Assembly: GCA_024636875.1 (NCBI GenBank)
Contig: JAGXGJ010000168.1
Span: 1-40,957, forward strand
From: Methylococcaceae bacterium
GTDB taxonomy: Bacteria > Pseudomonadota > Gammaproteobacteria > Methylococcales > Methylomonadaceae
Direction: 5' to 3'
DNA length: 40,957 nucleotides
Shown here: positions 1 to 9,230 of the stretch, in pieces
How positions within the stretch are numbered: the first letter of the stretch is position 1
How the letters are laid out: every line of letters begins with the position of its first letter
Made by a program: the position numbers and the translations under genes
The notes under the pieces: generated by a model
Database searches by the model: none
Told to the model about the DNA's origin: nothing
What the model saw: the letters and a program-made list of their open reading frames with translations, nothing else

Positions 1-792
1 TAAAATTCGTTTTTTTTATTGCCCGCCAACCAAAAATCAATGAGTTACGCTGGCTTTCTAGGAAAATGGGCTTGGTTTTTCAATTTTTCGCTCTGTAAGC
101 TATTGATTTATAACCTACCTGCAACTAATGAGAAGTTACGTCATAGACTCTGTTTAATTGATTAATTTTCATACTATTTGCTCTTAGAGTCATTATATGG
201 ATATAAAGCAAAAAACATTCCAATCATGACAAATTGATAGAGATGGGTACTCCACATGCAAGCCTGAATACCATTAATACTACTGTGTCAGATTGGATGG
301 TAGCTCTGTTTCAAGATCGTCATTCCGGCATGGATTCACCTCAGGCTATCCTGCCAGGCGCCCATCGGGTAAATGCAACTGTGTTCCCGACAGATTTGTG
401 CCGGAATCCTGGCACCTGGACGGCTATGAGTCTGCCATCCATGGCACTGGATATCCGCTTCCCGGCGGGTATGACGAACTTACAGATAATTTGACAAATT
501 AAATTAATTATCATTTTGGAAAAGTTTTGTTTTTCTTTCGGTAAATCTTGCCGGACAGTGCGGTAAATCATAACTGTTAAATTATCTCTCTGGCAACAAT
601 GGTATATATATTGCTCCATAACATTACTGGTTATTAAAAAGGGGCTATCAGGGAGTAGTCAATGGCTATCACGGTGCAAACTTCTAACAGGTTTGCACTA
701 ATTTAATGCGAAAAACGGGTATTTGTTCACTTCTGCATCTCAGGAGCGGATAGGTTGCAGACTCGACTATTAATACAAATAAAGGGCAAAAT
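1..792. other. Intergenic region upstream of gnd
   Basis: No convincing gene was found. The short open frames at about 234-619 on both strands run through a dispersed palindromic repeat (318-476) and have no good ribosome binding site. The first 317 bases are AT-rich and show no recognisable feature. The stretch 600-790 should carry the gnd promoter, but I cannot pick a clear -35/-10 pair. The sequence AGGG at 783-786 is the ribosome binding site of gnd. Confidence 0.6.
318..476. repeat. Dispersed palindromic repeat, copy 1 (divergent, long form)
   Basis: The ends are inverted: the left end reads CGTCATTCCGGCATGGATT, and the right end reads CTGGATATCCGC followed by GGCGGGTATGACG. The same ends (CGTCAT-CCGGCA inward, CCGG-ATGACG outward, with CCAG/CTGG inside) occur at 31218-31313 and 35708-35806. 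This copy is longer, about 159 bp, because its middle is different. The form recalls non-autonomous mobile elements of the MITE or REP-pair kind. No transposase is nearby. Confidence 0.7.
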
Positions 793-1769
793 ATGCAAGT
801 GGGAATGATTGGTTTGGGTAAGATGGGCGCCAATATGGCCAGACGATTGATGGCGGGCGGTCATCAATGCGTCGGTTTTGATGTTAATGAAGCCAATGTA
901 ACCAATCTTATGAAGGAGGGTGCAGCAGGCGCGACAAGCCTGGAAGAATTTGTTTCTTTATTAGAGGCGCCGCGAGTCGTCTGGTGTATGGTGCCAGCGG
1001 GAGACTTGACTGAAAAGACGGTGACGGCATTAGCGGAATTACTGGAAAAGGACGATATCATTATCGATGGCGGCAATTCCTTTTATAAAGATGATGTGCG
1101 CCGTGCCAAACTGCTTGCCGATAAGGGTATTCATTATCTGGATGTGGGCACCAGCGGCGGTGTTTGGGGTATCGAAAGAGGCTACTGTCTGATGATTGGC
1201 GGCCCGAAACCGGCGGTACAATTAGTCGATCCTATATTCAAAACACTTGCTCCCGGCAAAGGTGATATCGAACCGACACCAGGCCGTGGAAACCATCCGG
1301 GCACTGCTGATCAAGGTTATTTGCATTGCGGTCCTTCGGGTTCCGGTCATTTCGTCAAGATGATTCATAACGGTATCGAATATGGCATGATGCTGGCCTA
1401 TGCTGAAGGCTTCGATATAATGCGTAACGCGCTGATTGCGACAATCTGCCGGAAGAACTGCGCTACGATCTCGATCTTAAGGAAATCGCCGAAGTTTGGC
1501 GGCGCGGTAGTGTGGTGGGTTCCTGGTTACTCGATCTGACGGCCATCGCCTTGCTTGAAAATCCTGATCTGTCGAATTATTCGGGCTACGTTGAAGATTC
1601 CGGCGAAGGCCGCTGGACAGTGCAAGCGGCCATTGACGAAGCCGTTCCCGCCAATGTGTTAACAGCCGCGCTTTATAGCCGCTTCCGTTCGCGTCAGCCC
1701 GCTTGTTTTTCAGACAAAATGCTGTCGGCAATGCGTATGCAATTCGGCGGTCATGTTGAAAAGAAATAA
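793..1769 (+). pseudogene. gnd: 6-phosphogluconate dehydrogenase (decarboxylating), short NAD-type, with one frameshift
   Basis: This would oxidise and decarboxylate 6-phosphogluconate to ribulose 5-phosphate, the second oxidative step after Zwf. The N-terminal Rossmann motif [16 protein letters not shown], the substrate motif [10 protein letters not shown], the segment VGTSGGVWG, and [15 protein letters not shown] all fit the short (about 300-330 aa) YqeC/GndA-like class. The reading frame breaks near 1431. Upstream, frame 1 ends in nonsense at 1539. The expected continuation, [18 protein letters not shown], starts at 1446 in frame 3 and runs to the stop at 1769. One missing base near AACGCG/CTGAT at 1426-1433 explains it. 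Restored, the protein would be about 325 aa. The start is ATG 793 with AGGG six bases upstream. It is either a true mutation or a sequencing/assembly error. The downstream part is well conserved, which makes an error or a very recent mutation more likely. Confidence 0.85.
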
Positions 1770-1799
1770 GGCTATTCGGGCCGGTTTAATCGCGCACAC

Positions 1800-1839
1800 G
1801 CCCCGAAAAACAACCGGTTCTGTGGTTGTGCTTCGGGGC
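1800..1839 (+). terminator. Stem-loop between gnd and zwf
   Basis: GCCCCGAA at 1800-1807 pairs with TTCGGGGC at 1832-1839, and an inner ACAACC/GGTTGT pair extends the stem. No T-run follows, so it may act as an intercistronic processing or attenuation hairpin rather than a full terminator. The zwf ribosome binding site begins about 25 bases downstream. Confidence 0.5.
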
Positions 1840-1876
1840 TTGTGCCTTCCTGAGATAAAAGCGTTGGAGAACTCAG

Positions 1877-3421
1877 TTGCCTGATACAAAATTTAATAAT
1901 CCGTTGACTGCCGGGATGAATATAAGCCATGCACCACAACCTTGTACCTTGGTGATATTTGGGGGCGGTGGTGACTTAAGCCGGCGTAAACTCCTGCCAG
2001 CCGTCTACAATCAGGCTCTGGAAGGTGAGTTGCCGGCCAACTTTGCAGTGCTGGGATTTGCTATCGAAAAAATGGATGATACGAGCTACCGTGAATTTGC
2101 ACGTACAGGTATTGAACAGTTTTCAAGACAGCCGTTAGATCCTGCTTTCTGGCTGGATTTTGAACGCTGTTTGCATTATCTGGAAGGCTCTTTTGATAAT
2201 CCTGATGTTTATAGACAGCTCAAGGAGCATCTGGCAGAGATCGATTCCGCCTTCGGTATCCCCGGTAATAGAGTATTTTATTTGGCTATTCCGCCGGCTC
2301 TGATTGAAACCTGCGTCAGTCAACTTAAAGAAGCAGGACTGGTCATGCCTGTTGATGGACAAAGCCCATTTTCGCGTATCATCGTAGAAAAACCGATTGG
2401 CCGGGATCTTCAGAGCGCACGCACGGTCAATGCCACTTTGTCCCGGAATTTCGACGAACATCAAATTTACCGGATTGATCATTATCTGGGCAAGGAAACG
2501 GTGCAGAACATTCTGGCCATGCGTTTTGCCAACGCGATCTTCGAACCCTTATGGAACGCGAAGCATATTGATCATGTACAAATCACGGTAGCGGAAGAGG
2601 AGGGGGTCGGTACACGTGCCGGTTATTACGATACGGCGGGTGCATTGCGCGATATGATTCAGAATCATATTCTGCAACTGTTGACGCTGATCGCAATGGA
2701 GCCGCCCTGGATTATGGATGCCGATGTAATTCGTGATCATCGTCAGGATGTGCTTAACTGTTTAAGGCCGATTACCAGCGAGGATTTCGATCAGCACGTG
2801 GTACGGGCCCAGTACGGACCAGGATTTCATCATGGCGAAGATGTCCCGGGATATCGGCGAGAAGCGGGAGTGGCTCAGGATTCAATCACTGAAACCTACA
2901 TTGCCTTGAAACTCTTTATCGATAACTGGCGCTGGGCAGGTGTACCTTTTTACATCCGCACGGGTAAGCGTATGCCCAAACGCGCCAGTGAAATTGCCAT
3001 TCAATTTAAAAGCGTTCCACCCATTTTATTTAATGCGAACCATGATCAACCCTTGGAGCCTAATGTATTGGCATTAAGTATTCAACCCAATGAAGGCTTG
3101 TCCTTACGCATTGCGACCAAACTGCCGGGCGCTAAACTCCGGATTTTTCCGGTCAAAATGGATTTTCGCTATGGTTCAACCTTTGGCGAACAATCCCCCG
3201 AAGCTTATGAACGTCTGCTGCTGGATGTAATGGCCGGTGATGCAACGCTGTTTATGCGCCGCGATGCAGTGGAATCGTCCTGGGCCTGGGTTGATAATAT
3301 TCTTAATACCTGGGCCAGCAGCCGTACCCGCTGGATTCCTGAATATAGCGCAGGTACCTGGGGGCCTCTCGAAGCGGATCGCCTGATTGAATCTGATAAT
3401 CGTAAATGGCGGTTATTATGA
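1877..3421 (+). CDS. zwf: Glucose-6-phosphate 1-dehydrogenase
   Basis: The enzyme oxidises glucose 6-phosphate to 6-phosphogluconolactone with reduction of NAD(P)+. In methylotrophs this step feeds the dissimilatory RuMP cycle and makes NADPH. The 514-aa length is normal for the family. The nucleotide-binding loop VIFGGGGDLSRRKLLPA lies at residues 26-42. The active-site signature RIDHYLGKETVQN lies near residue 200, and the C-terminal domain ends normally. I chose the TTG start at 1877 because GGAG at 1866-1869 is well spaced from it. The in-frame ATG at 1916 lacks a usable site, though starting there would still keep the whole domain. The stop TGA (3419-3421) overlaps the ATG of the next gene (ATGA), so zwf and opcA are translationally coupled. 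Confidence 0.95.
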   Translation: MPDTKFNNPLTAGMNISHAPQPCTLVIFGGGGDLSRRKLLPAVYNQALEGELPANFAVLGFAIEKMDDTSYREFARTGIEQFSRQPLDPAFWLDFERCLHYLEGSFDNPDVYRQLKEHLAEIDSAFGIPGNRVFYLAIPPALIETCVSQLKEAGLVMPVDGQSPFSRIIVEKPIGRDLQSARTVNATLSRNFDEHQIYRIDHYLGKETVQNILAMRFANAIFEPLWNAKHIDHVQITVAEEEGVGTRAGYYDTAGALRDMIQNHILQLLTLIAMEPPWIMDADVIRDHRQDVLNCLRPITSEDFDQHVVRAQYGPGFHHGEDVPGYRREAGVAQDSITETYIALKLFIDNWRWAGVPFYIRTGKRMPKRASEIAIQFKSVPPILFNANHDQPLEPNVLALSIQPNEGLSLRIATKLPGAKLRIFPVKMDFRYGSTFGEQSPEAYERLLLDVMAGDATLFMRRDAVESSWAWVDNILNTWASSRTRWIPEYSAGTWGPLEADRLIESDNRKWRLL

Positions 3422-4548
3422 TGCAGCAAAAGGTTGTTTCTAAAGTAAATGTTAAAACGCCTAAACGGGTACGTATTGCCCAGATCGAATCAGAATTGGG
3501 GGGGTTATGGGCGCAATTTAATCAGAACACCAGTGGCGGACACACTGTGATGCGGGCCTGCATGTCCAATCTTATTATCTATTGCGATAATGCTGAAGAG
3601 GCGCAGCTTATCAGCCAGGAAATTGCCGCGATTGTTGATGTCCATCCTGCACGCATATTGTTGCTGGTCGCTGAAGGGCAGTCAGGCAAGGATACGATTG
3701 AAGCCTTTATAACCCTTTATTACACGGCGCTGAGCGATGGCTGGCAAGTGTGCGCAGAACGCATTGATGTTGTATCAACGGTTGAAGCTACCAAGCGATT
3801 GCCTTCCGTGGCACGCTCACAATTAATCGGTGATTTGCCGACTACTTTATGGTGGGCATCACGACAGCCTGCGCCTGAAGCAGGTGAGGTTTTTTTTCAG
3901 CTTGCCGAACTGGCTGATCAGATTATCTACGATAACATGGGCTGGACTAATCCTATCAAAGGCGTGGCGGCGATGACGCGCTGGGTGGCCGCGCAGCAGG
4001 ATGCGCAAATCGTTCATAATCTTGCCTGGCGGCGCTTTGCCCACTGGCGCAAACTGATCAGTCAGATACTCGATCCCTTGGTTGCTCCTAACGCACTTGA
4101 ATCTCTGAGCCTTGTTGAAATAGAGCACGGCCCTCACGCCTTAGCGATGAGTTGGCTGTTGGTAGGCTGGATAGCCAGCCAGTTGAAATGGAAATCCGTC
4201 GATGGCAAACGGCTTTCAGGTTCGGAACTGGTTTGGCGTTTTCGCAATAATGATCGCGAAATTAAAGTGGTGGCCAAGCGATTGCCGGAAGGTGAGCCGC
4301 TGATTTACCGGTTATTGTTTGACTGGAGTCAGGCCGGTCACGATGGACAGCTCTGTTTTGAGCGCCTGGATAGCGATCGAATCGGTATTGTTGAAGCCTT
4401 TTCGACCGTTCCAGCCCGGGTATTTGCAGCGCATATACCGGTAAGATCGACCCTGGTGTCAGCTCAACTTGCCCAGCGTAACCGTGACAAAGTATTTGAG
4501 AACGCTTTGAAGGCTTCAAATGCGATGAGTGCCGCCTTTCAACAATAG
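3418..4548 (+). CDS. opcA: Glucose-6-phosphate dehydrogenase assembly protein OpcA
   Basis: This is an OpcA-like protein, best known from cyanobacteria and actinobacteria, where it promotes assembly and redox activation of glucose-6-phosphate dehydrogenase. Recognisable parts are the segment DLPTTLWWASRQP near residue 145 and the middle domain with NMGWTNPIKG. The C-terminal half, containing VGWIASQLKWKS, is typical of the family. The position directly after zwf, with a 4-base ATGA overlap, fits a partner role. An in-frame ATG also exists at 3406, inside zwf, and another at 3421. I prefer 3418, which gives about 376 aa. The family is assigned by sequence pattern and context, since there are no catalytic residues to check. 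No clear terminator was seen in the 193 bases that follow. Confidence 0.85.
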   Translation: MMQQKVVSKVNVKTPKRVRIAQIESELGGLWAQFNQNTSGGHTVMRACMSNLIIYCDNAEEAQLISQEIAAIVDVHPARILLLVAEGQSGKDTIEAFITLYYTALSDGWQVCAERIDVVSTVEATKRLPSVARSQLIGDLPTTLWWASRQPAPEAGEVFFQLAELADQIIYDNMGWTNPIKGVAAMTRWVAAQQDAQIVHNLAWRRFAHWRKLISQILDPLVAPNALESLSLVEIEHGPHALAMSWLLVGWIASQLKWKSVDGKRLSGSELVWRFRNNDREIKVVAKRLPEGEPLIYRLLFDWSQAGHDGQLCFERLDSDRIGIVEAFSTVPARVFAAHIPVRSTLVSAQLAQRNRDKVFENALKASNAMSAAFQQ

Positions 4549-4741
4549 GGGCGTGGTTATACCCATTTCTTCAAGACCTGATAAGTATTGTTACAAACTT
4601 AAGGTAAAAGGCTGGGATAAGGGGAATGAAATCATTTTTGATTCTCGTCATCCCTTCTTCTCCAGCAGCTGGCGTTTTTTACTTTCGCAACCTCTTGTTG
4701 TTATTGTGTAAATGAATTGTCCAATTAGAATTACTCAGCCA

Positions 4742-6895
4742 TCAACGGTTAACATTTTCAAAGACCGCTACCGTTTCGGGATTTACTGAATAAAGATGCT
4801 CGCCGAGTGGCTTTTGATCCTGAGGAAGAATAATGTCCTTAGGCGATTGCAGCGAAGTATCCAAGGCCCGGCACCAGTCTTTTCCATCAATTACAGGCAG
4901 TTCCAGAGTGGCTTTTGCTTCAGACATATTCATTATGATATGCAGATCAGCCTCATCAACTTCAATACCTGCCAGCGTAAAAGCCAGAAGTCTTGCTTCC
5001 GGGTCATGCCATAACGGCTTGTTAAGTTCGACGCCATGCCATGAAATATCCGGCATATTTTTTCCCTCGATAACTTTGCCGGTCAAAAAACGCCGGCGCA
5101 TAAGGGACGGATGTCTTTTGCGCAGCGCTACCATCGTTTGAACAAAGCGTAGCATATCAGCATTTTGCTTAGGTTTATTCCAGTCAATCCAGGTTAATTC
5201 GTTATCCTGGCAATAACCGTTATTATTACCGCGCATGGTATGCAATATCTCATCACCGGCAAGCAGCATCGGAACTCCCTGGCTGACCAGCAAAATAGCG
5301 AAGGCATTTTTTGCCTTTTTTCTACGCAGTTCCAAAATATCCGGGTTTTTGGTATCGCCCTCAATGCCGCAATTGTAGCTTAAATTATGGTTGCATCCAT
5401 CCCGGTTATATTCCCCGTTAGCCTCATTATGTTTTTTGTTGTAACTGAACAAATCATAAAGGGTAAAGCCATCGTGACAGGTGACAAAGTTGATGCTGCT
5501 GATAGGCAAGCGCCCCTGATGCTCATAAAGGTCGCTACTGCCGCAGATACGGGTCGCAAGTTCTGCCAACAGACCTTGATCGCCACGCAAAAATCGGCGG
5601 ACGGTATCTCGATATATTCCGTTCCATTCAGCCCAGCGATAACCGGGAAAACTGCCTACCTGATAAAGCCCCGCAGCATCCCAGGCTTCGGCAATCAACT
5701 TGGTTGTAGTTAACTGTTCTGAAAGTTCGATGCTCCAGAGTACCGGTGGATCCTGCAGGACTTCTCCGCCTTCTCCGCGCGCCAGAGCACTGGCAAGATC
5801 AAAGCGGAAACCATCGACATGCATTTCTCTCACCCAGTATTCCAGGCAGCTGATAATGAAACGGGTTACCAAGGGATGATTGGCATTTACCGTATTGCCA
5901 CAACCGGTGTAGTCTCGCAAAATACTTTTATCATACTTGTCCAGATGATAAAAAGTCTTGCCTCCTATACCTCTGAAATTAATGACAGGGCCATCCACGC
6001 CGGCTTCTGCAGTATGGTTGAAAGCCACATCCATGATGACGCCAATTTTCTCCTTGTGCAAGGCCTTCACCAAATCGCGGAACTCTTGTACATGCGTGCC
6101 CTGTTCGGGTGTCACACAATAACCCGGATGCGGGCTGAAAAAACTGTGCGTGCTGTAACCCCAGTAGTTCTTTAGTCCGAGATCAGCGGTGTGGATAGGC
6201 ACATCCTGTTCGTCAAAAGCCATAACCGGCAAGAGCTCAACATGGGTAATACCGAGTTCTTTCAGATAGGGGATTTTTTCAATCAAGCCTGCAAAAGTGC
6301 CCGGATTAGCGACATTAGATGAAGGATGCCGGGTGAAACCACCTACATGCAATTCGTAAACAATGGATTTTTCGCTGCTGATGCGCAGTGGCTTGTCTCC
6401 TTCCCAGTTATATCTGTCATCACCGCGCATAGACTTGCGACGTTCTTCTGTAGTAGCTGAAATACCGCTATGAGACCTGTCATCAACGACCACACCGCGC
6501 ATGGCCGTGCGACTATTGTCACCAGGCTGGCAAGCCGCCTTGCGGCTCCAGCGCTTCTGACTGACGGCGCGTACCCAGGGATCTATCAGATGCTTGCCTT
6601 TTTCGAAACGAAAGCCGGATTCATAGGCATAGTCTGGCCCGTCCATGCGCCAGGTATACCAGGTCCCGGCCGGCAATTTGCAGACAAAAACATGCCAGGA
6701 ACAAAAAGTTCGGTTGATTTCCTTTTGCAACGTTATAATTTGAAAAGGCTCATCGCAATCGGAGCTTTCAAACAGTAAAAGTTCTACGTGTTCAGCATAA
6801 CGGCTGAAAATGGAGAAATTAACCCCGTCAGCACTATGTTTGGAGCCCGTAGGATAGGATTTGCCAGGTTTTACTTTGTATTCTTTTTTTTGCAT
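4742..6895 (-). CDS. glgX: Glycogen debranching enzyme GlgX
   Basis: The enzyme is an isoamylase-type glycoside hydrolase (GH13) that cuts alpha-1,6 branches of glycogen in the cytoplasm. A CBM48-like N-terminal domain opens with KVKPGKSYPTGSKHSADGVN. The catalytic barrel follows with region I DVAFNHTAE, region II DGFRFDLASAL (nucleophile Asp), region III IAEAWD (acid/base Glu) and region IV FVTCHDGFTLYD. All catalytic residues are present. The open frame extends to 7042, adding 49 basic residues with no match to the family. Starting at ATG 6895 (MQKKEYKVK) gives 717 aa, the usual GlgX size. Neither start has a strong ribosome binding site, so the longer form cannot be excluded. The gene is convergent with opcA and stands alone on its strand. 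Confidence 0.9.
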   Translation of the reverse strand: MQKKEYKVKPGKSYPTGSKHSADGVNFSIFSRYAEHVELLLFESSDCDEPFQIITLQKEINRTFCSWHVFVCKLPAGTWYTWRMDGPDYAYESGFRFEKGKHLIDPWVRAVSQKRWSRKAACQPGDNSRTAMRGVVVDDRSHSGISATTEERRKSMRGDDRYNWEGDKPLRISSEKSIVYELHVGGFTRHPSSNVANPGTFAGLIEKIPYLKELGITHVELLPVMAFDEQDVPIHTADLGLKNYWGYSTHSFFSPHPGYCVTPEQGTHVQEFRDLVKALHKEKIGVIMDVAFNHTAEAGVDGPVINFRGIGGKTFYHLDKYDKSILRDYTGCGNTVNANHPLVTRFIISCLEYWVREMHVDGFRFDLASALARGEGGEVLQDPPVLWSIELSEQLTTTKLIAEAWDAAGLYQVGSFPGYRWAEWNGIYRDTVRRFLRGDQGLLAELATRICGSSDLYEHQGRLPISSINFVTCHDGFTLYDLFSYNKKHNEANGEYNRDGCNHNLSYNCGIEGDTKNPDILELRRKKAKNAFAILLVSQGVPMLLAGDEILHTMRGNNNGYCQDNELTWIDWNKPKQNADMLRFVQTMVALRKRHPSLMRRRFLTGKVIEGKNMPDISWHGVELNKPLWHDPEARLLAFTLAGIEVDEADLHIIMNMSEAKATLELPVIDGKDWCRALDTSLQSPKDIILPQDQKPLGEHLYSVNPETVAVFENVNR

Positions 6896-7224
6896 TTCTT
6901 CGACTCTTGTTTTGTAACCATGCGGCAATTCTTCTTGGTTTTTATTACAATGCTGCCTGGTTTTTTGTATTGCCTTGTTCCTTGTTGAAAACGGGAACTT
7001 TAAAACACTGGAAATTAACGACACAAGTTTATGGTTTTTCATCCGTTCAAATGTTTTAACCCTTCATTATCCTAAGCACCCGCCAATAATGTAAAGGGGT
7101 CTTGTAAGCAATACGAAAAAAATTGATTTAGGCGTCCTTAATAGTCCGTACTACGCGCAGCAGCAACCCGGTGGTTACTGATAGCCCGGAGAGAATCAAT
7201 GAAGTGATGCTGTCGGCATTTCAA

Positions 7225-9126
7225 TTATTTACCAAAAATCCATTTGACATGATCGATCATGTCCTTGAGCGAATTTTCTTTAAGGGTTTGTATTAATTCG
7301 TTTATTTTAAAAGCGTGATGCCTTTCATAAGCCACACCATGCTGTGGTGCATCGGCCAAACCGGTAGCTCTGGCATGTTCGACAAAGCCGTCATTTTTCC
7401 AGAAAAAAGCGCCCGGCATCGTGGTTGGTATAACCAATACAAAAAATAAAGAACGTCCAAAGGCGCAGCTTACCAGCATGGACAGCATTAATAGCAGTCC
7501 GGCGCCGAGCTTAAATCCATTTATGGCCATGAGTGTCGCCAATAGCAGACTGAAACCCAGCAATATGTTGCGCAGAATGTATGATTTACCGTATTGGCTT
7601 ATCTGCCGGTAATAAGAAGCGGCGCCTTCATTGCTGCTGGCCTGCATATCGCGGGCGTGAAAAATATGACCGAAGCCTTCAAGCCCCAAACCCAGAGCTG
7701 TGATTATCATTAATGTTTGCAGCAATGCCTGTACTTCAACTGCTGCCGCCGGCAGTGTACAAACACTGATTACGGCAATAATCAACGCTCCCAGACTCAG
7801 CATTGAACCGGAAAAAGCCGTGCCTGTCTGCCAGTGATTCCAGAACGGCCGGGCCGGAATACGGTAAAGTTTGTACATAAAAAACAAGCCTGTTAGACCA
7901 CTGAGGATGCCGATAAAGGCAAAGCTGCTGGCGATAAATTGCATGAAGAGATTATCATCAAACAAAATAAAGATAGTATAACCCAATAGACCCGTATAAA
8001 ACAGAGATACTCCGGCAATTTCACGACTGACCGGAGACAGTCTCAGATTATTAAAGCCCCGGTAAAAGCGATGCGGCTTACCAAGATGCATATTCAGTTT
8101 AAATAAACCAACGGTGCTAATTACCACCAGCGCTATCAGCAAGGGCAGCAACAACTCGGGCTTTTGCAGCACGACAAGAGCGTCAAGCCCTGACAGCGGC
8201 CCTGCAAGCAACAGCAGGAAAGCGCCGACTGTGGCTTGTGTGCACAAGGTGAAAATCACATGCGCACTTTCGTGACTGGTGAGCAGTTTACGCAGATTCC
8301 AGTGTTTTTGACGCCCCTGTTTTTCATCGACTACCGGCTTGAATTTGCCTTCTTTATCATCTCGATGATATTTTAATGGCATGGAATCCGTACGGGTCAT
8401 TTCCCGGTGCGTTGAGCGGGTTTGCTGAAAGCGGATATTCGGATGGGTAATATCGGTGACAGGAAAGCCGGGGATGTCTGTTTTGGCCTGGATACGGTTT
8501 TCGGGAATGTTTTCTATGACGCCAAAGTCCAGCGCATTGCCGAGGCAGGCGGCGACACAGGCGGGCTTTAAGTTGACTTCAAGGCGGTCGACACACATAT
8601 TGCATTTCGATACCTCGCCTTTTACCGGGTCCAACTGCGGCGCATTATAAGGGCAGACCCAGGTACAATAACCGCAACCAAAACAAATGTCGGGGTCTTG
8701 CAGCACTGCTCCGTATTCGGCAAATTTGGTATAGGCACGCGTAGGACAGCCCGTCAGACAAACGGGATCATCACAATGATTACAGGCCATCGAGATATTA
8801 AGGCGTTGATAATCAGGATACGTACCGCCCTCGACAAAACCCACAGACCGGTAGGCAAGGTGGATCGGCACATCATTCTTTTCGCTGCAGGCCGATTCAC
8901 AGGCATGACAACCGATGCAGTTATCGGCATTAAAATAGAAACCGTGCTGTTTGTAACGATTCGGGTTTTCGCCAATGGCGGTATCCCCATTGATGTTCAG
9001 GCTTTTATCTCTCAGCTCACTGGCCGGATCAGTCAGTTCGATGTTTTGACCGTAGCGATTCCGGGCTTTCGTTTCCGGGTCATTGAGAAAAGCGTATTTG
9101 GGTTCATCGTTGCGTACTTTAAACAT
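7225..9126 (-). CDS. Fused four-cluster ferredoxin / DmsC-like membrane anchor, electron donor module for nitrate reductase
   Basis: The first ~230 residues are a DmsB/NrfC-type iron-sulfur protein with sixteen cysteines in four groups: C70-C73-C76-C80, C115-C118-C123-C127, C148-C151-C154-C158 and C175-C178-C190-C194. From about residue 285 a DmsC-like anchor follows, with around eight hydrophobic spans (for example LLLPLLIALVVISTVGLF and SLGALIIAVISVCTLPAA). DmsB and DmsC are normally separate proteins of about 200 and 290 aa; here they form one 633-aa chain. Because the gene lies just downstream of nasA on the same strand, I infer that it passes electrons from quinol through the ferredoxin domain to NasA. 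This would replace the usual NAD(P)H- or ferredoxin-dependent donors. There is no Tat signal on this protein or on NasA, so the catalytic face should be cytoplasmic. Confidence 0.88.
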   Translation of the reverse strand: MFKVRNDEPKYAFLNDPETKARNRYGQNIELTDPASELRDKSLNINGDTAIGENPNRYKQHGFYFNADNCIGCHACESACSEKNDVPIHLAYRSVGFVEGGTYPDYQRLNISMACNHCDDPVCLTGCPTRAYTKFAEYGAVLQDPDICFGCGYCTWVCPYNAPQLDPVKGEVSKCNMCVDRLEVNLKPACVAACLGNALDFGVIENIPENRIQAKTDIPGFPVTDITHPNIRFQQTRSTHREMTRTDSMPLKYHRDDKEGKFKPVVDEKQGRQKHWNLRKLLTSHESAHVIFTLCTQATVGAFLLLLAGPLSGLDALVVLQKPELLLPLLIALVVISTVGLFKLNMHLGKPHRFYRGFNNLRLSPVSREIAGVSLFYTGLLGYTIFILFDDNLFMQFIASSFAFIGILSGLTGLFFMYKLYRIPARPFWNHWQTGTAFSGSMLSLGALIIAVISVCTLPAAAVEVQALLQTLMIITALGLGLEGFGHIFHARDMQASSNEGAASYYRQISQYGKSYILRNILLGFSLLLATLMAINGFKLGAGLLLMLSMLVSCAFGRSLFFVLVIPTTMPGAFFWKNDGFVEHARATGLADAPQHGVAYERHHAFKINELIQTLKENSLKDMIDHVKWIFGK

Positions 9127-9182
9127 AATAGATCCTGGGCAGACACTGTCTGTGTTATTGCCGGTAGTGTTGTCAATATTTT

Positions 9183-9229
9183 GTGGGAGCGGCTTTAGCC
9201 GCGATAGTCGCGGCTAAAGCCGCTCCTAC
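9183..9229. repeat. Inverted REP-type palindrome between nasA and the ferredoxin-DmsC gene
   Basis: GTGGGAGCGGCTTTAGCCGCGA is followed by TAG and then by the inverted copy TCGCGGCTAAAGCCGCTCCTAC. Each arm is itself a hairpin (GCGGCTTTAGCCGC). This is the REP/REPIN layout known from Pseudomonas and other gammaproteobacteria. It ends two bases from the nasA stop codon, so in the transcript it would form a strong structure between two operon genes. That could protect upstream mRNA or lower expression of the downstream gene. Confidence 0.85.
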
Positions 9230-9230
9230 A

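Noticed and set aside
234-619. Overlapping short open frames on both strands
   Set aside because: They run through a dispersed palindromic repeat, have no ribosome binding site and no family-like sequence.
1426-1446. Programmed ribosomal frameshift in gnd
   Set aside because: There is no slippery heptamer or downstream structure at the junction, and family members are encoded in one frame.
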